A stretch of DNA of 64,000 nucleotides from Trichomonas vaginalis G3. Its lineage: Eukaryota > Parabasalia > Trichomonadida > Trichomonadidae. Under the pieces are notes generated by a model. The model saw nothing but the letters and a program-made list of their open reading frames with translations. It was not told where the DNA came from and did not search any database. Below are positions 43,901 through 52,400 of the stretch, in pieces. Every line of letters begins with the position of its first letter. Within the stretch, counting starts at the first letter, position 1. A program made the translations under genes and the position numbers. The stretch covers positions 4,092,001-4,156,000 of the forward strand of contig NC_067203.1 in assembly GCF_026262505.1 (NCBI RefSeq), read 5' to 3'.

Positions 43901-46900
43901 TGCCGTTTTCGTTGATCTTGACAATGACGTATGGATCGGCCTTGCCGTTAAGATCCATCATTGCAAGCTCGGTGGCGTTGACAACGGTGCAGTCAACAAC
44001 TGTTGGGGCTTCCTGTGAAACTTTCTTCTCTGGATGAGCGGTTGGAACAAAGTCGATAGCTGGTTCGGTGCCTGGCTTGTATGCTTCGAAGCGGAGATGG
44101 ACATCACCGCGCTCGGTGCGGACACCATGTCTCTTCTTCAAGTGGACAAGTGTCTCGACTGGGTGGTTGATGCGGATCTCGTGAAGCTTGATCTTGTTGT
44201 AGCCAATGACGTCGTCGCTGTTCTTCTCGTCCCAGTCGTAGACAATGACGTGGAGCTTGTCCTTGTCTTGGTTAGGAACTGGGATGTTGAATGGCTGGTT
44301 CCAGACTGGTGTGAGGCTGCGCATGACAACGTTAGTCTTGTACTGCTCGCCTTCGCCATTGACGCTGAGGACGCAGAATGGATCGGCCTTGCCGTTCATG
44401 TCCATAGCTGGAAGACCCTTGGCATCGATGACGGTGCAGCGGAGAACAATTGGATCAGCAGGCTTCTCTGGGTTGTCAAGGTTAGCTTCCTCGTCGGATG
44501 CATCGGATTCACCATCGCGTGAGTTGTGGAGGCGAAGCTTCAGGTTGACTTTGCCGCGCTCCTTGGCGGTGGCCACCTTCCTTCTTAAGCTCGACTTGCT
44601 TCTCAACTGGAACGTCCAGAGCAATGCCTTCAAGTGGAATCTCACCAACACCAATAAGATCGTGGTTGTTGTGGTCGTCCCAGTCGTAGCAGTAGACAAG
44701 GAGGACATCAGTCTTAGGATCGATGAGTGTGAAGTCGAAGTTCTCGTTGATGTCTGGGTTGAGAGAAGCTTTGACAACTGTAGTCTGCTGTGGAATGCCG
44801 TTTGCGGTTAAGCTTAAGGATGACGTATGGATCGCTCTTGCCGTTCTTGTCCATTGGAACAAGGTCGCGGGCATTGACAACGGTGGCGTCTAAAGTCTCC
44901 TTAGCTTGATGTTCTTGATTGGATGAGCACCGGGGACTTTGCTGACTTGTGGCTCCTCGCCTGGCTTGAATGCGCAGATCTTGAGATGGATCTTGCCGCG
45001 GTTAGCACGGAGAGCATGCTTCTTCTTAAGGATGCACTCGCGCTCAACGGGCTCGCCAACTTTGATGTCGTCGAGCGGAAGGCGGTAGTAGCCAATAAGA
45101 TCGTTTGCGCTGTCTTCGTCCCAGTCGTAGCATGTGATGTAAAGCTTGTCCTTGTTCTGGTTGTCGATTGGGATGTTGAATTCTTGGTTCCAGATTGGGT
45201 TAAGCTCGCGCATAACAATGCCGGTTGTGTATGGCTTGCCTTGGCCGTTGACTGTGAGGCGGACAAATGGATCGCTGAAGCCGGTGATGTCCATAGCCGG
45301 AAGCTCGACACCATCGACAACTGTGCAATGGAGAACAATTGGGTCTGCCTTAGCAACTGCCTTGTTGTTCTCTTCTTCAGATGTTGTGTGCTCATCATCG
45401 GCTCGCCTGTCTTGTCCTTGCGGATCGTGAAGCGGAGATGGACGGTGCCACGGTCCTTGCGGTGGCCACCTTCCTTCTTAAGCTCGACATCGGCTTCGAT
45501 TGGGATGTCGTATGCGTATTGTGCAAGCTCAAGGATGGCATTGCCAATGAGATCGTGTGAGTTGTGGTCATCCCAGTCGTAGCATTCGACAACAAGAACG
45601 TCCTTAGTCTTGTCAACGGGTTGAAGTGGAACTCTTGGTTCCATTCTGGGTTCAAGTTCTGCTTGACAACTTCTGTCTTCTGTGGTTCACCATCCTTGTT
45701 AACCTTGAGAACAACGTATGGATCGCTCAAGCCGTGCTTATCCATCTTGACTAAGTTAGAAGCACTGACAACTGTGCAGTCAAGGAACTCGGCCTTTGGT
45801 GGGACTTCGCTCTTGACTGGTTCTTCCACTGGAGTAGCTTCAATTTGTGGTTCCTCACCTGGTTTGTAAGCTGTGAGAATCAGGTGAGCAACACCACGAT
45901 CTGGACGAAGTCCATGCTTCTTCTTAAGCTCGACTTCGCGTTCAACTGGTGTGTTCAATGGAAGATCGCGTAGTTTGATACGGTTGTAGCCAATAAGGTC
46001 GTTATCGCTGTCTTTATCGAAGTCGAACAAAGTAACGTACAAATGGTCTTTGTTCTGGTCTTCGACTGGAATGTTGAATGATTGGTTCCATGTTGGGTTC
46101 TTGTTCTTCATGACAACTTCTGTCTTGTATTCTTGGCCCTTTCCGTTGACAGTGAGTTGGCAGAATGGATCAGCCTTTCCGTTGATATCCATAGCTGGAA
46201 GATCCTTTGCATCAACAACTGTGCAGTGGACAACAATTGGTGTAGCTGTTTCAGCTGGTTGTGCTGATGGAGCTTCTTCGCCTTCTGATTCCGTGTTGCC
46301 CATTTCATTATCTGTTTCACCAGTGCGGTCTGTACGAACGAAGATGCGAAGATGGACTGTTCCGCGCTCCTTGCGGTGTCCGCCTTCCTTCTTGAGTTCG
46401 ACGTCAGTCTCGACGAGTGTATCGTACATGAACTCTTCGATCTTGACTTCGCCAACACCAATGAGGTCGTGTGAGTTGTGGTCGTCCCAATCCCAGCATT
46501 CTACGTATAGAATGTCTGTCTTCTTCTGAACGACTGTAAATGTGAAGTCTTGGTTCCATTCTGGATTGAGTGTCTTCTTGCAGATTTCTGTCTTCTGTGG
46601 TTCTCCATCTTTATTGTATTTCAAAACGACATAAGGATCTGATTTTCCGTTTGAGTCCATTGCGACTAACTTTGTAGCGGAAATGACTTTGCAGTCGACA
46701 AATGCTTTAACTTCTGGTTCTTCTTCTTTTGGTGGCATAATTTCTGGTTCTTCGCCTGGTTTGTAAGCTTGAAGCATAAGATGAACTGTTCCACGATCTG
46801 TGCGAACAGCATGTAATTTTCTAAGCGGGAGTTGTAATTCTTCTGGTTTGCCAATTTGTAAATCGCGAAGTGATATCTTGTTGTAGCCAATAAGGTCATT

Positions 46901-48319
46901 ATTTGTTGTTTCATCAAAATCTATTAAATTAACATAAAGTGTATCTGTAAATTGATTATTAATTGGGATATTAAAAGCATGATTCCAAACAGGATTCAAA
47001 TTATTCTTAATTACTCTTGTCTTGAATTGCTCGCCTTTGCCATTAACGGTAAGAATGCAGAATGGATCCGCCTGCCCATCAGCGTCCATTGCAGGTAAGT
47101 CTCTGGCATCAATAACTGTAGCGTTCAAAACGATCGGAGGAACTGGTGTAGCGTTTTCTTCTGGTACAACATTATCTTCTCCTTCGGAATCTGTGTTGTC
47201 CAAGCTGGCGAGAAGGATGAAACGGAAATGAATGGTTCCGCGCTCCTTTCTGTGGCCGCCTTCTTTCTTAAGCTCGATATCTCTTTCTATAACTCTATTG
47301 AAAACGTATTGGTTGAGCTGGATTTCTGCAGTTCCGATTAAATCGTGTGAATTATGGTCATCCCAATCGTAGCATTCGAGAATAATTGAATCGACTTTCT
47401 GGTCTGCGAATTGAATTGTGAAATCTTGATTGAAATCTGGGTTAAGAGTCTCTTTAATAATTTCAGTCTTATGAGGATTTCCGTTTTTGTTAATCTTGAC
47501 AATAACATATGGATCAGATTTGCCGCCTTTGTCCATAGCTGCAAGATTTCTACCGTTTACGACGGTGCAATTGATAAATCCTGGAATTGGTTTGAGAGTC
47601 TTATGGATTGCTTCAACTTTTTCTGGTTTCTTGAATGTATGATAGAGTTCAGAAACCTGAGTGACAATAGATTTCTCATCAGGAGCTGCGACTTCAAGAT
47701 CTTGAGGATCAATAAAGACATTAACTCCGGCTCTTTTCATAAAACTAAACGCTTCATTGATTGAATCTTCTGGCTTGATAGAATCATAATTGATGCAGTC
47801 TGGTAGGTAATGGTGGAAGATAGCGCATAAAGGCAAACCGCCGCGCCAAGATTTTGAAAAATCTGTAATATTGACGCCCTTATGATCTGCAGTTGCGGTC
47901 TTTGCCCAGTTCAAGAGCTTCTCCTTACCGGATTGTTTCTTTTCTGTTTGTGGAAAGTCTTCTTGGATGGCTTCGACTTGGTACTTGTTAATAATAGACC
48001 AGATAAGGCCCAAAATTAACTTCAAGTTACCTGCATTTACATCGTCGCCGCCAATACCGACAAGTTTAATTTGCATGTCTTTATTGATGTAATCTACAGC
48101 CATGTGGCAGTTCTCAAGCTTTTGCATGTTAAGCTTAGGTGTTTTATGCCACTTTTTAGGAAAAGTTTGCTTTGTAAGAATTTCACATAAATTAATTAAG
48201 AGTCTACCATCACAGAGATCGGTTTTAAGGTCATTGACCTTAAGGTCTCTTGACCTAAGGTATGAGTTGACCCACCTTGTAAAAGTATTAATCTGAGTTT
48301 CTTCCCATGATCTCGGCAT
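27783..48319 (-). CDS. giant calponin-homology plus multi-C2 protein (about 6,840 residues)
   Basis: One gene, read right to left. Two N-terminal calponin-homology domains (about residues 1-240; SWEETQINTFTRWVNSYL, LCDGRLLINLCEIL, KGVNITDFSKSWRGGLPLC) form an actin-binding unit. Four diverged C2 domains follow, then six copies of a 937-residue block with six C2 domains each, then one more C2 domain and a unique C-terminal domain of about 220 residues. C2 loops keep the calcium-binding Asp residues (MDKHGLSDPYV; YDWDDHNSHDLIG). About 41 C2 domains in total. The ATG at 48319 opens the CH domain. The frame is broken at three clusters (about 29.2-29.65, 34.53-35.58 and 44.56-45.63 kb), changing the unit length by -4, +16 and -4 bp. 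Resetting them gives exactly 6,843 codons, so errors in the sequence are likely. The likely role is a calcium-regulated membrane-to-actin linker. Confidence 0.85.
28940..45820 (-). repeat. six tandem 2,811-bp units, each encoding six C2 domains
   Basis: A marker, CTTCGCTCTT, falls at 28931, 31738, 37376, 40187, 42998 and 45805 (the copy near 34.55 kb is scrambled). Clean neighbours are exactly 2,811 bp apart (937 codons), and units look identical where compared. Each unit encodes six C2 domains of two alternating types and two acidic Ser/Asp/Glu-rich linkers (one with SSSSDVGEAQT). The DNA is markedly richer in G and C than the rest of the window. Confidence 0.93.
45820..47500 (-). other. four diverged N-terminal C2 domains
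   Basis: Four C2 domains alternate in type. The first and third carry KKEGGHRKERG at their ends, the second and fourth carry NPVWNHAFNIP or NPTWNQSFNIP and a HAVRTDRG or HGLRPDRG end. They are clearly related to the repeats but differ at many positions, so they are the older part of the gene. Confidence 0.85.
47500..48319 (-). other. tandem calponin-homology (actin-binding) domain pair
   Basis: Residues 1 to about 110 and about 130 to 240 of the giant protein each show the CH pattern (TRWVNSYL, LCDGRLLINLCEIL, INKDMQIKLVGIGGDDV; then KEKLLNWAKTATADHKGVNI, WRGGLPLCAIFHHYLPDCI, FMKRAGVNVFIDPQDLE). This type-1/type-2 pair is the actin-binding module of alpha-actinin, fimbrin and spectrin. Codon use here is more AT-rich than in the repeats. 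Confidence 0.85.
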
Positions 48320-49418
48320 TTTATAATTTTATTCGAAAATGTCGGAGCCTCATTCAAATTTTTGAGAGGACTTTTGATGGTCTTTTTGATCAGATGACAA
48401 CTTTAATGAATATTGCTATTTACACTATTTCCAGCAAATAAATTTCGGAACCCAAATAAAATTTTATTTCAAAAGGAAGCTTTTCATCAACAAATTCTTT
48501 GAAAATTGGCGGTAAAACTAAGTTGTACTGCAACGATTATGTTCCTCATATAAATTTAGGGGCAGTTCACTATTATTGCAATTAAAAATACCTTTGATTT
48601 GGTGGAAATTTAGAAAGTCATCCAAAAAGTCACTTTCCGAATTATTTTAACAGTAACATTTATTTTTAAATAGTGTGTAATTAATATTTAAAATGAAAAA
48701 CTTTGATCAACATTGAATATAATTGGTTTGTCACTTTTTGTGGCATCAATATTTTCATTTGACCATACATATTATAAAATATAAGGAGAGTGATATAATC
48801 TTTCAAAGAACGGTTTGAAATCAAAAGCATGATAGTTTTCGTTTTTCAACAAAAGATGAACTATCGAAATGTAAGGTAATCTTGAGAACTTATCAACCAT
48901 TATAAATCAATCTTCAAATTGCTCAAAAATTAACGTAAAAACCGAAGATGGAGAAATTTCTTAAAAATATTACATATCGCCTAATTTATAGTATCATATA
49001 ACTGCCACATGATTGTTAGTTCAATTTTATAGAATAGATTTGGTATTAAGCAACTAACGGCTTGATGAATTTGAACATCGTTCTTTTTAATCATCAATCT
49101 ACAACATTTAACTATCGATTGATGCATAAAATTGAATGCCAATATTCTGCCATATAATACCCATGTTTTTTATTTTCGTATTTTTATATCCTTCAAGAAT
49201 AAGCAATTTACAATATGAAACGTTAAGTCGTATTGATTTCTTATTTGGTCCAATATGAATTCTTACATTTTGACTCATTTCGAAATTAATTGTTGTAAAT
49301 TCGACCGATATTTCATGTTATATAAAAATGATATACATATCTGATTATTATATTTTGTTTTTCAACATATTCGAAATTTGACACTTTACTTTCTTATTCT
49401 AAATTTCTGAGAAAAAAA
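48320..49418. other. divergent intergenic region, nothing specific recognised
   Basis: This 1.1-kb AT-rich spacer separates the divergent start codons of the giant C2 gene and the CHD-like gene. No TCAYW motif lies right before either ATG. No coding region, repeat or RNA gene was seen. Confidence 0.45.
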
Positions 49419-52400
49419 ATGGATGGATATCGCCAATATCCAATAGGATATCCACCACCACGTCGAACTACACCAGATAACATGAGCAATAACATTTATC
49501 CGCCGCGTGGAGCACCAATTTCTCCATCACGTCCAATAAGTCACGTCCCGAAGTTAAGGGAATCAACGATACAGGTCAATCCTGATATCAGTCAACTACA
49601 GAGTTGGTCTGCTCGTGGATTTCTTACATCATCTAACGCGCAAAAGAGTGTTTATTATCCATCCAAATCGAAAAAGAGAATTTTACCAGCCACTATAACA
49701 AAAATTAACGAGAAAGAATTCAGCAATATCGGTAAATACAAATTGATTGACTTTTATCATCCAAATACCGAGATTTTAAATAATTTAGTTTCCAGCCCAA
49801 TCGAAGAGATTATTGGAGTCAAGAGTGATCGTGGCAAACTCTTATTCCTAACTAAACTTCAAGATTCCTCCTATAATCATTTACTTTGGCTTGAAGAACG
49901 AGATATCAAAATGTATTTGAAAGGAGAACAGATATTTAATATATTTTCGGCTCTCGGGTATCTTAAGAAAGAGCCATTCTGTAATCCTCTCTTCAAAGTT
50001 CCTGAATACGTTCTTTCTAACATAAAACAAGATGGCCAAAATTTCTCATTAGTTAAATGGAAAGGCTTGAATATCGAATACTGTACAATAGAGAATAGCG
50101 AAGACAAAGAAATCTCAAAATTAGTCCGAAAATTCAACGAATTTGAACGAAAACCAGATAAATTAGGAGATGAGTATCCAACATTAGACAAAACTCAATT
50201 CGATTTCATTGGAAAGGTCAAACCAGAATTTATATTCGACATGTACGAGAAATTCTTTGGAAAAAAGGACATTTCGCTACGAGGAAACTTCTTTTCGGAA
50301 TTATACCGAACATTGATGAACTTTTTGATGGTTGTAAAGCGTTACAACGGTTTTTACGCTCCAATTCTCTTCATTACTTCAGAAAATTACATTTCCCTTA
50401 TCAAAAACATCGTAAGTCATGCTTTTGAGGATTCCATCATCATTACATTAAACAACAGTTCGATAGAACTCAAAGCTTTTCGCGAAAACATCCTTCAATG
50501 CAGAAAATCAATTTTTGACTTCTTAATTATCTCTCCTGACGCTTATTCCAACATGCTTGTCGAGTTTACAAGGTTTAACTGGCTGATTACCATCATTGAT
50601 AACGATTCTTCCACTACGAAAATTGATTATTCTTCAATTAACTGCAGATCGAAGATCCACCTCCAGAAATCGTATTCTCAGCAAGTAGAGAATACTGTGA
50701 GGATGGATTCATTCGAAGAATCCGAATTAGATCTCGATGAATTTATTATTACTTGTCCTCCAACGGCTTATCAACGCCATTGTTACGAGAAAGCTGTTAT
50801 TCCTTACATTGGCAAAGATATCAACTCAAAAGCCATGGAAAAAATAAGTAATTCAATAAATTCAAAATTAATCAACAAATACGAAATAATTTACCAACAA
50901 TTATTCGAGAACATCGTTACAAAAGAGATTCAGCCACATAAATTTAACATGACGAACATTAATACCGGTAAATTGAAATATCTTCAAAGATTAGTCGCTT
51001 TTTGTATGGCGAACAATCAGAAATTACTTGTTATTTCGTCAGATGACAAGTTCTTGAGGATAATTGACTCAATTTTCAGGTATTCTCCAAATTGTCCGAT
51101 TTATTTGAATTCAATTCCAAATGATCTGACCACTTGGCAGTTCGTTCTACTCCATATCGATGAACCAGCAGATTGGATGGCCATGAAGCCCGATATTATC
51201 GTTGTTCCCGATGGAACAAAGAATTATCTTTCTTATTACACAAGATTGGATAAACAGACACGCCAAATACCATTCATTAGACTTGTATCATCATATACCC
51301 ATGATGAATGGCTGTTCCCTTGTGAAGATTCCGATGAATTTCCGAAAATGTCCGAAATTTTCGATGCCGCCTGCGAATATGTTCTTCGTCCAACGAGAGA
51401 AACATTCAGAGCCATCGGAAAAGGCAACTACTGCCCTCAATTCGAGAATCTTTTCGCTGATGACCGGATTTCATTTAAAGATCTCGAAGCAGGAACAATA
51501 CAGTTCGATCCAATCCTTCCAGATTACTTCATGAAGCAGCAACAAGACGCTGACAGGATCAAAGAAGAGGATCAGAAGAGAAAAATCGAGAAACAAAAAG
51601 AAAGAGAAGAAAAATTACGTCAGATGCAGAAAGAAAAGGAAGAAAGACAAAGACAATTACAGAAAGAGAGGGAAGAAAAGCAAAGACAGATACAAAAAGA
51701 GAAAGATGAGAAATTGAAACAATTATTGAAAGAAAAAGAAGAAAAACAGAGACAATCTTTTGATTCCGAGGTTGACATACCTGATCTCGAGACATCTTCT
51801 CCTTTAGAAGAGGAATCTCTCCATTCTTCGCCAAAAGAAAAAATTAAAAGATCCGAAAAGTCCCAGAAACCCTCCAAACTTAAAAGATCCATGTCATTCA
51901 GCAGCTCAGAAGACGAAGAAGAAAGGAAACCTCAGAAATCGAAATCCAAATCCGAAAAAGAGGCCAAATCTTCCAGATCTGATAGAGAATCTAATAGAAT
52001 TGATAGAGATAACGATTCTAAGCCAGAAAAAGAGCCGAAAATGAAGAGAGAAAGAATTTCCAAATCGAAATCCGAAGAAAAGAAAGAGAAACAGGAGAAA
52101 TCCGATAAAGAAACCAAACCAGAGAAAGAACCAAAGGCTTCCAAACCAAAAGATGATAAGATACCAGAAGAATCTGTTCCAGAAGTTCCAAAACGCAGAC
52201 CTGGCCGGCCAAAGAAGAATAATTTAACAGAAGAACAGAAAGAGGAACTCAAACAGCAGAAAATTGAGAAAAGAAAAGAAGACAGGAAGCGAAAGAAAGA
52301 AGAAGAACAGTTAAAACTCGTTGAATTTAAACAAAAACAGGCAGAAGACAAAATCAGAATAAAGAAACTTATCGATCAGTACCAAAGAGTCAGATTGGCA

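Noticed and set aside
28825-45582. Many long open frames on the + strand across the C2 array (up to about 210 codons, repeated every 2,811 bp)
   Set aside because: They are antisense shadows. They recur only because the unit repeats and its codon use avoids stops on the other strand. The - strand carries clear C2 domains.
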